From IMG/VR virus record IMGVR_UViG_3300031539_000312, positions 1-24,109 of that record: a stretch of 24,109 nucleotides of DNA; one strand, written 5' to 3'. How positions within the stretch are numbered: position 1 is the stretch's first letter; the number at the start of each line of letters is the position of its first letter. Positions 5,937 through 12,670 of the stretch are shown in pieces. This DNA is from a virus. The position numbers and the translations under genes were made by a program. Below the pieces are notes generated by a model. The model worked only from the letters and a program-made list of their open reading frames with translations. It was not told the origin of the DNA and searched no databases.

Positions 5937-6641
5937 CTACTCCTGTCTGGTTTCGTGTACTCTTTTCGCCGTCGCCCCATGCGCCGGGATATAGATCGCG
6001 CGTTGCCTTTGTTCCGCCCCGTTACACAAATTGCATTGGGCACAAGTTACTTTCCCTTTAGTCGCGGAGCACATAAATGAACCCACTTCGGCGTCCTCTG
6101 GGTTGTTTGGATCTGTCACCCTAAAGGTACTCCACCCCCGCCTGCCCGCCTCCATGAAATCGCTCCACGTCTCCACACTCGCCATTGCAATATATTTTAG
6201 ATCTTCGCGGGTTCGCCACATGTGAGTATAGCAGGTGTGTCCCCTCAGTTTTGTCCACCCCATGATATCACTCAGGATTTCGCTGGGAATTTCCGCCACG
6301 TCACCGTATGCGCCTATCCGCACAGGCTTGTTAGCGTATACGTAGGGGTCAGGTACCCATTTTTCATACCCGCCCCGCTTGTATTTGTTCCAAATACTTG
6401 ACGGAGCCTGCCCTACATTCACATAACACCCGCCCCCATTCCATGGTCGAAGTGGGCATGTCCCGCAAACTACCAAATCACCTCCCGATTTGATCGCGTC
6501 ACTTGGCGATTCATCCGCTGGAAGGATCCAGATTTGGATCATGTCGCCTGTTTTCCGGTTCGCGGACGGTTTGTCTATGCCTGTAGCAATGACCGCTATG
6601 TTGCCTGTTTTGCTATGGTTTGGGCCTTCGTAGATTAGCAT
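5937..6641 (-). CDS. Conserved phage protein with cysteine clusters (resembles DUF7227-type family)
   Basis: A 234-residue protein, chosen from ATG 6641, which follows the previous stop by one base and gives the MLIYEGPNHSKTGNIAVIAT start common to this group; ATG 6659 is the alternative. Family-like phrases are SANRKTGDMIQIWIL, then DLVVCGTCPLR, then GGGCYVNVGQAPSSIWNKY, then RIGAYGDVAEIP and HTCYTHMWR. The C-terminus has CSATKGKVTCAQCNLCNG, which could bind a metal or iron-sulphur cluster, then a basic tail. I recall very similar proteins in many unrelated phages, always annotated as hypothetical. The family number is from memory and should be checked. Function unknown. Confidence 0.75.
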   Translation of the reverse strand: MLIYEGPNHSKTGNIAVIATGIDKPSANRKTGDMIQIWILPADESPSDAIKSGGDLVVCGTCPLRPWNGGGCYVNVGQAPSSIWNKYKRGGYEKWVPDPYVYANKPVRIGAYGDVAEIPSEILSDIMGWTKLRGHTCYTHMWRTREDLKYIAMASVETWSDFMEAGRRGWSTFRVTDPNNPEDAEVGSFMCSATKGKVTCAQCNLCNGAEQRQRAIYIPAHGATAKRVHETRQE

Positions 6642-6642
6642 C

Positions 6643-7002
6643 CTAGTCTTCGCCCCCATTCATCTCACTTAAACTAACCCAACCAACTTCTTTATCCGTA
6701 GCAATTAAACGATTTATTCGCTTGGTCACCTTTGGTGGGTTAAACGGAATACTAAACGTCCAGCACTCGGACCCGTCATACTCGAAACGCCACATTTTAG
6801 TCTCATCACTAAATGCAATTATCAAGTCCGTTGCTACTTTTTGCGCTCCGTATCCAGCGTAATATTCCTGATTTGCCATTAATTTGAATTGTTCCCAGGT
6901 GCAACAATGTCCGGAGTTTTCTGACCCGATAAAAATAATACATTGTTCATCGTGTCCTGAATTCCGAATGGCAATCTCGGTTTCACTGAGTAGATTCATC
7001 AT
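6643..7002 (-). CDS. Conserved phage protein of unknown function (DUF7448-like)
   Basis: A 119-residue protein from ATG 7002, with GGGAG 6 nt upstream and the start 1 nt after the previous stop. It reads MMNLLSETEIAIRNSGHDEQ, then IIFIGSENSGHCCTWEQFKL, then EYYAGYGAQKVATDLIIAF and FEYDGSECWTFSIPF. The order 'gene-start helix, FIGS, TWEEF-like, EYxxGYGxQxVAxDLxI, EYDGSEWWxF' is a pattern I know from small uncharacterised proteins of many phages; the DUF number is recalled, not checked. The tail (ATDKEVGWVSLSEMNGGED) is less typical. It lies directly downstream of the DUF932-type gene in one transcript. Confidence 0.75.
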   Translation of the reverse strand: MMNLLSETEIAIRNSGHDEQCIIFIGSENSGHCCTWEQFKLMANQEYYAGYGAQKVATDLIIAFSDETKMWRFEYDGSECWTFSIPFNPPKVTKRINRLIATDKEVGWVSLSEMNGGED

Positions 7003-7003
7003 G

Positions 7004-7879
7004 TTATACTCCCATTCGCACCTTAACTTGTTCCGCGACTCCGACCGACCGCAACAAACTATCCACGGCATTATCACGCCATGCAAGTTTCGTGCCACCA
7101 TGCTCCGGAGCGTCCATGTGATGCGTATACATCTCGGTTATACCTTGCGTGACGCCCCAGGCAGTCTGCCCCAAGGCGGTCACGTTTTCTTGGATAACCT
7201 TGGCCAGCTTGTCCTGGTATTTCTTCGCGACTTTTTCTTCCATTCCCTTGAGGAACGCCGCGATCTGTTCATCGGTGACCGCCGTGACCGCCGAAATACT
7301 CGTGGTCAGTTTAATCAATTGAACAGCAGTATCAAGACGCTGGAAAGCCGCCGCCACCATCAAGTAAACGTCAACATATTCGATGACGCCAACGTGACGC
7401 CGGGACAGCGCCGCCGCCAAGTCTTGCTTGACCATCATTCCATTCGAGCACCACATGCTGACCGATGACGGGAGCAATTTCCATGCTGATCCGCCGCCAA
7501 AGTCATTGATATTGAACAGTCCTGGACGAATGGGGCTGGGATCTCCCGGCACCTTGAATTCTTCGTCTGGCAGGAAGAAGTTCACCATCGTTTTGCCTTT
7601 GTGGTATGTGGCCCTGTCAACTTTCAGGTTCAAACCCTTGTCGTATGCCACTTCATCCATTGCGCGAAAGATATCCTCGTTATGGATTGTGGTATACATC
7701 GGGTCTTGTACTGACAGGAAGTCCGAACCGCACTCGGGTTCCTTAACCCAAATAGCTTTCTTCGGCAACCTTTGCAGATGACCTTCATAATTGTCAGGCG
7801 ATGCCCCATAAATGGGATGTTCCTCGACTTCAATGTTTGCCACATGCTCTAATGCTGTCCTGTTACTTAGTCCGCTCAT
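7004..7879 (-). CDS. DUF932 phage/plasmid-like protein
   Basis: First gene of the leftward operon, 291 residues from ATG 7879 behind GGGAGG; nine upstream codons lack a ribosome site. It fits the DUF932 (TIGR03299, phage/plasmid-like) family. An N-terminal domain includes LFNINDFGGGSAWKLLPSSV and SMWCSNGMMVK (family core: Cys-Ser/Thr-Asn-Gly-Met). After that come a basic segment (SRRHVGVIEYVDVYLMVAAA) and a long C-terminal helical part (EEKVAKKYQDKLAKVIQENV, then ALGQTAWGVTQGITEMYTHH). Members occur on phages and plasmids, usually among early genes, and their biochemical role is unknown. As the promoter-proximal gene it is likely made first and most strongly. Confidence 0.85.
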   Translation of the reverse strand: MSGLSNRTALEHVANIEVEEHPIYGASPDNYEGHLQRLPKKAIWVKEPECGSDFLSVQDPMYTTIHNEDIFRAMDEVAYDKGLNLKVDRATYHKGKTMVNFFLPDEEFKVPGDPSPIRPGLFNINDFGGGSAWKLLPSSVSMWCSNGMMVKQDLAAALSRRHVGVIEYVDVYLMVAAAFQRLDTAVQLIKLTTSISAVTAVTDEQIAAFLKGMEEKVAKKYQDKLAKVIQENVTALGQTAWGVTQGITEMYTHHMDAPEHGGTKLAWRDNAVDSLLRSVGVAEQVKVRMGV

Positions 7880-8011
7880 TTTTGTGCCTCCCGTGTTTTC
7901 AAACAACTAAGCAAGAGAAGCAACCTCGAGGCCAATATTGTGGCGTGACAACGAATAGGTGCAAGGTGTTGCGGGACAGTAGGTTACAAGTTGCGCGTTT
8001 GTTTGGCATGA

Positions 8012-8039
8012 TTTATGCTAACCCGCTGTGCTTTGCCAA
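8012..8039 (-). promoter_or_regulatory. Candidate leftward promoter for the early operon
   Basis: On the minus strand TTGGCA (8039-8034) and CATAAA (8017-8012) are separated by 16 nt: 5 of 6 and 4 of 6 matches to sigma70 boxes. The -10 lies inside an imperfect palindrome, TTGGCATgattTATGCTAA. A leader of about 125 nt would run to the ATG at 7879. No better pair was found upstream of the operon, but the match is modest. Confidence 0.4.
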
Positions 8040-8066
8040 GTTAGCAGTCTGTTCGCCTTGTGTTCG

Positions 8067-8079
8067 TGACAATATGTCA
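8067..8079. promoter_or_regulatory. Palindrome TGACA-ATA-TGTCA, putative operator 1
   Basis: Perfect 13-nt inverted repeat about 28 nt upstream of the candidate leftward -35 box. The same half-sites recur at 8271-8283 and 8398-8414, which suggests a shared dimeric regulator. Confidence 0.5.
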
Positions 8080-8205
8080 ATGTGACCTAGTGTATTTGTT
8101 AACATAGTGGGAACAAAGCAGTTAGGAATAGGACACTATTGTCATTGTGTCGGTAGTGTAGGTTGTTGGGGGATAGGGTGTTAGCAGGGCATGTCTGTTA
8201 ATGGG

Positions 8206-8240
8206 GACACGGTGTCTACTATAGGATATGTGTCTACTAT
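8206..8240. repeat. GACAC-G-GTGTC palindrome and GTGTCTACTAT direct repeat
   Basis: A perfect 11-nt palindrome (8206-8216) merges with the first of two copies of GTGTCTACTAT (8212-8222 and 8230-8240), spaced 18 nt apart. Further GGACAC elements lie at 8131-8136 and 8244-8249. These look like clustered protein-binding half-sites. Confidence 0.4.
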
Positions 8241-8270
8241 TTAGGACACTGGATGCTAGGATACTAGTGC

Positions 8271-8283
8271 TGACATTATGTCA
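8271..8283. promoter_or_regulatory. Palindrome TGACAT-T-ATGTCA, putative operator 2
   Basis: Perfect 13-nt inverted repeat differing by one base from 8067-8079, and followed at once by a third near copy of the left half (TGACAG, 8284-8289). Confidence 0.5.
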
Positions 8284-8397
8284 TGACAGTATGACTCGAG
8301 GACTGATAGCTGCACATATGCGCAACTAAAAGCCTAGCATCCATGCAGCCTCGAACCCGCGCCGCCGAATAGTCTAGTAGTTTAGCAACTTAGCAAC

Positions 8398-8414
8398 TGA
8401 CAAGTTAGTTGTCA
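8398..8414. promoter_or_regulatory. Palindrome TGACAA-GTTAG-TTGTCA, putative operator 3
   Basis: Perfect 17-nt inverted repeat with the same TGACA/TGTCA half-sites as operators 1 and 2 but a wider spacer (7 nt between the five-base halves). Confidence 0.4.
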
Positions 8415-8493
8415 ATTGATCGTGCAGCTGCTAGGATGCTAGGGGGGCTAGTCAACTAACTGCGCAGGGGATAGTCAATTAGTTTCGCAGGGG
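8411..8493 (+). repeat. Direct repeats GTCAA...CGCAGGGG
   Basis: Two 20-nt copies, at 8451-8470 and 8474-8493, match at 16 of 20 positions and are 23 nt apart. A shorter diverged copy (GTCAATTGATCGTGCAG) lies at 8411-8427. They could be iteron-like replication or regulator sites; the sequence alone does not decide. Confidence 0.4.
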
Positions 8494-8644
8494 GCACAGG
8501 GGCCTTGGATGCTAAAGCCCCCCCTGATTAGGTGGGCATACACGAAAATTCTGCAAAAAAGCTGTTTCCTGAAGAATAGCACGAGCGTACTAAAATCCCT
8601 AGCACCTAGCACCCCCGTCCCGCCTAGACTTTTAGTAAGTTAGT

Positions 8645-8703
8645 GCAACGAAAGTGTTGCATAAAAATAGTACCTGTAGGTACAGTTCAACGAAAATGTT
8701 GCA
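8645..8703. promoter_or_regulatory. Paired CAACGAAA-TGTTG dyads flanking a GTACCT-GT-AGGTAC palindrome
   Basis: GCAAC-GAAAGT-GTTGC (8645-8660) and CAAC-GAAAAT-GTTG (8688-8701) are near-identical direct copies of one dyad, with starts 42 nt apart, about four helical turns. Exactly between them is the perfect 14-nt palindrome GTACCT-GT-AGGTAC (8670-8683). This arrangement is what a dimeric regulator bound on one face of the helix would use. Confidence 0.6.
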
Positions 8704-8722
8704 TGTATAGGCTAACCTCCTA

Positions 8723-8755
8723 TGGCGCATGCCGTTTCGGAAACGCTACTCGCCA
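8723..8755. repeat. 33-nt two-part dyad around CGTTTC-G-GAAACG
   Basis: The perfect palindrome CGTTTC-G-GAAACG (8733-8745) is enclosed by TGGCG (8723-8727) and CGCCA (8751-8755), each set off by 5 nt. The symmetry is exact in spacing. It could be an operator or a cruciform; a one-base loop makes an RNA hairpin less likely unless the inner stem opens to three bases. Confidence 0.45.
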
Positions 8756-8933
8756 CTTAACATAATCCAAAAGCAGGGACTATTTTTTGATGTTTCGTCG
8801 AGAAATAACAGCTTACAAGGGTGTTATCTAATACACAGCTTTTCCGCAGGGTTTTTGCCCCTAAAAATGTGGGCCTGAAGAAACTTTCTTTTCCTGGAAA
8901 CAAATAACTTACACAGCTGGCCGAAAAAAAGTG

Positions 8934-8962
8934 TTGACAAACTGGAAAATCGGGTGTATACT
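8934..8962 (+). promoter_or_regulatory. Strong sigma70-type promoter for the rightward (virion) genes
   Basis: TTGACA (8934-8939, exact -35) and TATACT (8957-8962, 5 of 6 for -10) are separated by exactly 17 nt, and an A-tract (8924-8930) just upstream could act as an UP element. Transcription would start near 8969 and give a leader of about 130 nt before the small terminase gene. This is the best promoter in the window. Confidence 0.8.
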
Positions 8963-9057
8963 TATAGTATAGAGGGTTAGATAACTAATCTATTAACTAT
9001 TTGATTTTTGATTTATTAAATTAATTTACTTTTCATTATATCTAATTTATAAAAAAA

Positions 9058-9088
9058 GGAAATATTTCCCTTTAAATAAAAAAGGAGG
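9058..9088 (+). promoter_or_regulatory. Leader palindrome GGAAATATTTCC and ribosome-binding site
   Basis: The perfect 12-nt palindrome (9058-9069) lies in a very AT-rich leader. AAGGAGG (9082-9088) follows and is 10 nt from ATG 9099; a second purine run (AGGGA) is closer. The palindrome may be an operator or a weak hairpin near the ribosome site. Confidence 0.45.
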
Positions 9089-9098
9089 TAAAAAGGGA

Positions 9099-9752
9099 AT
9101 GAGCAAATATAGACATAGATCTCGCAGACCAAAAGATAAAAATAAAAGACGAATATTGAATTCAGTAAAAGAAACCTGTGTTCAGTTGAAATCAATGGGA
9201 CTTACTTACAATGAAATAGCAGATAAAACTAATTTAGGTTATTCTACTATATATCACATATGTAATGTATGGGCACCACAGAATCCTGATAGAGTCAAGC
9301 AGGCTAGAGCTAGAGCACTAGAAGAGTTAGCGGGCTTAGTATCTAAAAAAGCAATGGAAGCATTGGATCATATTACTCCAGATAGTATGACTCATGATAG
9401 AATTGTCCAGCGTAACGCTAATGGTGACATTACTGGAGTACAGCATTCTGGGCCAAATAGTCTCCAGTTATCCACTCAGGCTGCTATACTTATAGATAAA
9501 TCTCTGGTGCTAAATGATAAAGCTGGTTCACTTAGGGGGGAATCTCCAGAATTGATAGGTCCAGCAGACTTTGCGCAGCTACTAGGGAGCATTCAGGATC
9601 GTATTAAGTATCTTACTAATGTGAAAGCTGACTTAGTTACAGGAGAACTGCAGGCTAGGATCATAGAGTTCCAAGATAAGGTCAATACTGACACTGAGAT
9701 TCCGGCTGACTTTGAGCTGCTGGAACGTGAGGAGTCGGGGTCAGACAGTTGA
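9099..9752 (+). CDS. Helix-turn-helix protein, probable terminase small subunit
   Basis: First gene of the rightward arm, 217 residues. A basic N-terminus (SKYRHRSRRPKDKNKRRIL) is followed by a helix-turn-helix (LTYNEIADKTNLGYSTIYHI, residues 35-54). After it comes a helical middle (ARARALEELAGLVSKKAMEA) and an acidic end. This is the usual plan of small terminases, which bind the packaging site and hand DNA to the large subunit. The large subunit gene is nearly 3 kb away, which is unusual, so a transcription regulator cannot be excluded. The first half is clearly richer in A and T (AGA and ATA codons) than the genes after it. Confidence 0.65.
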   Translation: MSKYRHRSRRPKDKNKRRILNSVKETCVQLKSMGLTYNEIADKTNLGYSTIYHICNVWAPQNPDRVKQARARALEELAGLVSKKAMEALDHITPDSMTHDRIVQRNANGDITGVQHSGPNSLQLSTQAAILIDKSLVLNDKAGSLRGESPELIGPADFAQLLGSIQDRIKYLTNVKADLVTGELQARIIEFQDKVNTDTEIPADFELLEREESGSDS

Positions 9753-9815
9753 CCGGAAGAATCCTCCCTCTTCCTCCTGTTTGGCCCCGCTCCCGCACAT
9801 TTACTAGGAGTACTA

Positions 9816-9968
9816 ATGCCTAAACCCAAACCTACTGGCCACAGATCCAAGAAATATGGTCCAACTAAGTTGATGAGCAAGGAACAACGCGAAAAAGCAC
9901 GCGAAAAAGCAAAGAAAATCGCAGAAGATGTGCGCCGACGTAAGGCGCGGAAGGCTAAGGGAGGCTAA
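9816..9968 (+). CDS. Very basic 50-residue protein
   Basis: Starts at ATG 9816 behind CTAGGAG and ends with TAA 9966-9968. Sequence begins MPKPKPTGHRSKKYGPTKLM and continues with a charged helix (SKEQREKAREKAKKIAEDV) and an RRRKARKAKGG end. It has 20 Lys/Arg against 5 acidic residues, so net charge is about +15. It probably binds nucleic acid or the capsid interior, but no family is recognised. Its 3' end supplies the ribosome site (GGGAGG) of the next gene. Confidence 0.65.
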   Translation: MPKPKPTGHRSKKYGPTKLMSKEQREKAREKAKKIAEDVRRRKARKAKGG

Positions 9969-9969
9969 A

Positions 9970-10179
9970 TTGTTCACAAAAGACGACATTACCCACGTAA
10001 TCCAGCAATGTGTGGATGAATCGCTGAAACGCATACAGATTGAGTTGGCGAATACGGTGCATAAGTCAAATGACTTCTTTGAGGCGAAACTAATCACCGG
10101 TAAGGGCGTCGGAATCGCACAATTTGCGCAATTGCTGGCCGCAGAATTCAAAAATAGGGAGGCAGACGACGATGGTTGA
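9970..10179 (+). CDS. Small helical protein, unknown function (TTG start)
   Basis: A 69-residue protein. TTG 9970 is chosen because AGGGAGG lies 5 nt upstream and it begins 1 nt after the previous stop; a longer frame would lie inside the basic gene. It reads FTKDDITHVIQQCVDESLKR, then IELANTVHKSNDFFEAKLI, then GIAQFAQLLAAEFKNREADD. Mostly helical and amphipathic. Function unknown; the position suggests a head-assembly accessory. Confidence 0.65.
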   Translation: MFTKDDITHVIQQCVDESLKRIQIELANTVHKSNDFFEAKLITGKGVGIAQFAQLLAAEFKNREADDDG

Positions 10180-10741
10180 CTTTATCAAAGACAGTGCAGA
10201 CCAAATTATCGCCTGGATGGCGTCGCAGGATTTGTCTGAGGCTAATCCGGCTGATGTCGACAGGCTGAAAGCAGTTATTGCCCAGAAACAAGTGGATGAA
10301 GCAGTCCATCGGGCCATGGATAACTACAAATCGCTCGAACAAGGCAAGAAGTTCGACGATAAAGCCTTTCGGGACTGGCAGGAACTCAAAGATAAGGAGT
10401 CCGACTTCTATGCGCGGGTCAACGAGGAGATGGAAACAAATCCAAACGCACTCAATGACCCATTTGCGCTCTCGAACACAGCTAACCGGATAGGAATCGA
10501 GATGGGTCTGCTGCCCGCTGGGTTCACACCCAGGAAATCTAGCACAGATCCCATGGAAACCATCGGTGCAGGCGAGGGAGGACATCCCAGCGAAGGCAAA
10601 CCCGGAATTGGGGAGGAGTTTTTGCAAAAAACTGGCAAGATCGCAGAAGCCTTTGAGGGCCTTATCGACATAAACAACCCAGAAACCAGAGCCCGTATCG
10701 CTAAGAGAGCAGAAGCGGGAGGAGGGCCAGACAATGGCTAA
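10172..10741 (+). CDS. Helical acidic protein upstream of the capsid genes, possible scaffold
   Basis: A 189-residue protein from ATG 10172, behind GGGAGG, overlapping the previous stop by 8 nt. The frame is open further upstream but only inside the neighbouring gene. It is mainly helical and acidic: VDFIKDSADQIIAWMASQDL, then VDEAVHRAMDNYKSLEQG, then a Gly/Pro-rich linker, then LQKTGKIAEAFEGLI and PETRARIAKRAEAGG. Scaffolding proteins commonly sit upstream of the major capsid gene, are helical and end in a basic helix that binds the shell, which fits here. No sequence family is recognised, so this is a positional guess. Confidence 0.6.
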   Translation: MVDFIKDSADQIIAWMASQDLSEANPADVDRLKAVIAQKQVDEAVHRAMDNYKSLEQGKKFDDKAFRDWQELKDKESDFYARVNEEMETNPNALNDPFALSNTANRIGIEMGLLPAGFTPRKSSTDPMETIGAGEGGHPSEGKPGIGEEFLQKTGKIAEAFEGLIDINNPETRARIAKRAEAGGGPDNG

Positions 10742-11141
10742 GCGAGTTCCTAAGATCCAATCCGTTAATCAAACTAGATTCAATACTACTAGCCCCATTG
10801 CTATCGACTTCACCATCCCAGGGTACGAATTTCGCTGGGTGAACCCGGATGCCCGTACTGCAATGCAGACTTGGCGGCACTGGCGAGCAGTCGAGAAAGA
10901 TAGTGAATTTGGACAACAGGTGCTGGAGCAGATGCAGAAAGCACCAGATAAATACGGACCAAGTGAAGGAAGTTCTAATTACTTCAGGCGCGGCAGCCAG
11001 TTACTACTGGCCTATGCGAAAAAAGAAGATTGTGATGCCTATCGGAAGGCTATGACAGACAAAGCTGACGAGAGACTGCGAGCAGTCGGAGGAAATCTCG
11101 GCAAGCAGCGTGAAATCTATATCTCTTCCAAGGATAGGTAG
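10734..11141 (+). CDS. Hypothetical head-region protein
   Basis: A 135-residue protein from ATG 10734, overlapping the previous stop by 8 nt with GGGAGGAGGG upstream. It begins MAKRVPKIQSVNQTRFNTTS, has an aromatic stretch (IPGYEFRWVNPDARTAMQTW) and a basic helical C-terminus (RRGSQLLLAYAKKEDCDAYR and further). I do not recognise it. It is followed by a 73-nt gap before the decoration-like gene, the longest gap in this part of the rightward operon, in which I see only a ribosome site. Confidence 0.65.
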   Translation: MAKRVPKIQSVNQTRFNTTSPIAIDFTIPGYEFRWVNPDARTAMQTWRHWRAVEKDSEFGQQVLEQMQKAPDKYGPSEGSSNYFRRGSQLLLAYAKKEDCDAYRKAMTDKADERLRAVGGNLGKQREIYISSKDR

Positions 11142-11214
11142 ACAAAAAGGTAGGCCGATTGCCTCCACGTTTAACAAAGGAAAAGACAATAAATAATCGA
11201 CCAAGGAGGCTGTA

Positions 11215-11721
11215 ATGGCCATTCAAGATCCCGCGATGGGTTTTGTCCCCAAGACTCATCCTAAATTTTATCAGATTGTGAAGGTGGCCGCTGATGGGGC
11301 CGCGGTTGCGAGGTTTGCAGCCGTATCCATCGTTGGTGGATATGCCGTTGCGTCCGATGTGACGCCGTAAGGCGAGGGCGGAGTTGCTGGTATTGCTATG
11401 CATCACGTAGCTGCTACTCCTGGTGTCGTTACGGATTTGATTATCTGTAATGACCCGGATGTTATCTATGAAGTCACTGGTGATACTACTGCTGTAATTA
11501 CCGATGTTGGCGGTTGGGTGCTTCTCAAGGCCGTTACCGTTTCAACTAACGGACAGCTCAGTACTGCCACCGTTGACCTTCCCGCACTAGCCACTCCTAC
11601 CGCCGAGACGCCTTTCCAGGTCACGGGACTTTCCCAAACCGTGGACGGAGCTGCGACTAAAGCATTAGTCAAGCTGGTACGCGGAACATTCCATTACTTT
11701 GATATCGAACCTACCGCCTAA
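11215..11721 (+). CDS. Capsid decoration-like protein interrupted by an in-frame TAA
   Basis: ATG 11215 has a perfect AAGGAGG 5 nt upstream, and the frame reads MAIQDPAMGFVPKTHPKFYQ on to SDVTP, then TAA at 11368-11370 (codon 52). The same frame continues as GEGGVAGIAMHHVAATPGVV and on to YFDIEPTA with the true stop at 11719-11721, 168 codons in all. The whole looks like a capsid decoration or head-stabilising protein, which commonly precedes the major capsid gene (as gpD before gpE in lambda). Both sides of the TAA read as one domain. The next ATG (11398) has only a distant GGAG. GAA to TAA is one base change. It may be a nonsense mutation, readthrough, reinitiation or a sequencing error. 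TAA ends many other genes here, so codon reassignment is excluded. Confidence 0.65.
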
Positions 11722-11734
11722 GGAGGTGACCTAA

Positions 11735-12658
11735 ATGGCTCTTAATCGTACAGCATTAGATAACTTTTACGCGGGACGTAAACCGTACCTCGAAGAAGTA
11801 ATTGGCATGGGTTTCAAGGAGAAGGAAACTAAATTCTCCCAATTCCTGAATATGAAGTCCGCAAAAGGTGGATGGATTGACATGGCGTCAGTCAGTGGTC
11901 TCGGCCTTTGGGCGGAGAAGGCTGAACTGCAAGATGCTTTTGAAGACGACGTAATCCAGGGTCCAGTGGCCCGTGCAAAGGTCTTGACCTACGCGCAGCG
12001 TCACATGGTATCCCAGGAAGCTATCGAAGACGACCAGGGTGATGGTATCATCGCCAACCGGTTGCCTGCGATGTTGCGTTCCGGACGCGCAACGATGGAG
12101 GTTCTGGGGCACGATATGCTCAACAGTGGCTTCTCCACGGTGCTTACTCCTGACGGGATTGCACTGTTTTCAGCCAGTCACGTTAACCTTGTAGGGACCA
12201 CATATAGTAACCTCTTGGGCGCGGCTGACATTAGTCAGGCTGGTCTTGAGGCTGCTATCCTGGCCCTTGAGAATATGACCGATGACCGGAACATTCCTAT
12301 CATGCAGACTGCTTCCAAGATTCTTATCAATCCAGCTTCAAAATGGCTCACTCAGGTTATCCTGGGTTCGGCACAGAAGATCGGGATTGACACTACCGAC
12401 GAAGCAGTAACTGGTTTCAATGATATCAATCCCATGTTCACGCAGGGTTTGACCACCATTGAATCTCCTTACTTCACTGATCCTGAAGCCTGGTTCCTGC
12501 TGGCTGATTCACACGATTTGAATTGGTACACTAGAATCGCCCCCGAGAATTGGTCAGAAGTTGACTATGTCAAAGGTGGGGTTCAAATTGGCGCTCGGTT
12601 CCGTGCAGTTACGGCTGTGTGGGATCCAAGGGGTTGTGTCGGAAGTGCAGGGTCTTAG
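11735..12658 (+). CDS. Major capsid protein (HK97 fold, Mu gpT-like)
   Basis: Builds the icosahedral shell; 307 residues. The start ATG 11735 follows AAGGAGGTGACC. It begins MALNRTALDNFYAGRKPYLE and contains phrases typical of Mu gpT-like major head subunits: YAQRHMVSQEAIEDD (86-100), GHDMLNSGFSTVLTPDGIAL then FSASHVN (125-151), and ILINPASKWLTQVILGS. Near the end WFLLADSHDLNWYTR and GVQIGARFRAVTAVWDPRG fit the final strands. No protease or delta-domain extension is seen. The decoration-like gene is immediately upstream and the large terminase follows after a hairpin. The hairpin and strong ribosome site suggest high expression. Confidence 0.88.
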   Translation: MALNRTALDNFYAGRKPYLEEVIGMGFKEKETKFSQFLNMKSAKGGWIDMASVSGLGLWAEKAELQDAFEDDVIQGPVARAKVLTYAQRHMVSQEAIEDDQGDGIIANRLPAMLRSGRATMEVLGHDMLNSGFSTVLTPDGIALFSASHVNLVGTTYSNLLGAADISQAGLEAAILALENMTDDRNIPIMQTASKILINPASKWLTQVILGSAQKIGIDTTDEAVTGFNDINPMFTQGLTTIESPYFTDPEAWFLLADSHDLNWYTRIAPENWSEVDYVKGGVQIGARFRAVTAVWDPRGCVGSAGS

Positions 12659-12670
12659 ACCTTGACGTAA

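Larger units (their letters stand above)
8251..8514. repeat. Dispersed GGATGCTAGG repeats
   Basis: The 10-mer GGATGCTAGG occurs at 8251-8260 and 8434-8443 on the plus strand and at 8333-8342 on the minus strand. An 8-nt core copy, GGATGCTA, lies at 8507-8514. Four copies in about 260 nt are more than expected by chance. Their role is unknown. Confidence 0.5.
7880..9098. other. 1.2 kb non-coding divergent control region
   Basis: No open frame with a ribosome site was found on either strand. The region separates the leftward and rightward arms and is full of dyads and direct repeats, listed separately: TGACA/TGTCA palindromes, GGATGCTAGG repeats, GTCAA-CGCAGGGG repeats, the CAACGAAA dyad pair, a leader and a rightward promoter. 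GC content falls sharply after about 8940. This is where transcription control, and possibly a replication origin, would be expected. Confidence 0.75.

Noticed and set aside
8335-8375. GGGTTCGAGGC on the minus strand, like a tRNA T-arm
   Set aside because: The flanking bases do not form the T-stem and no anticodon or acceptor arm can be built; a tRNA-derived attachment site is also unsupported because no integrase is present.
8085-8930. Possible CRISPR array or tandem repeat locus
   Set aside because: Repeats are short, unevenly spaced and partly inverted, with no regular repeat-spacer period.
11368-11370. Stop-codon reassignment as the explanation of the internal TAA
   Set aside because: TAA ends many other genes in the same operon, such as those at 9968, 10741, 14236, 16515 and 20856, and TAG and TGA are used as stops too.
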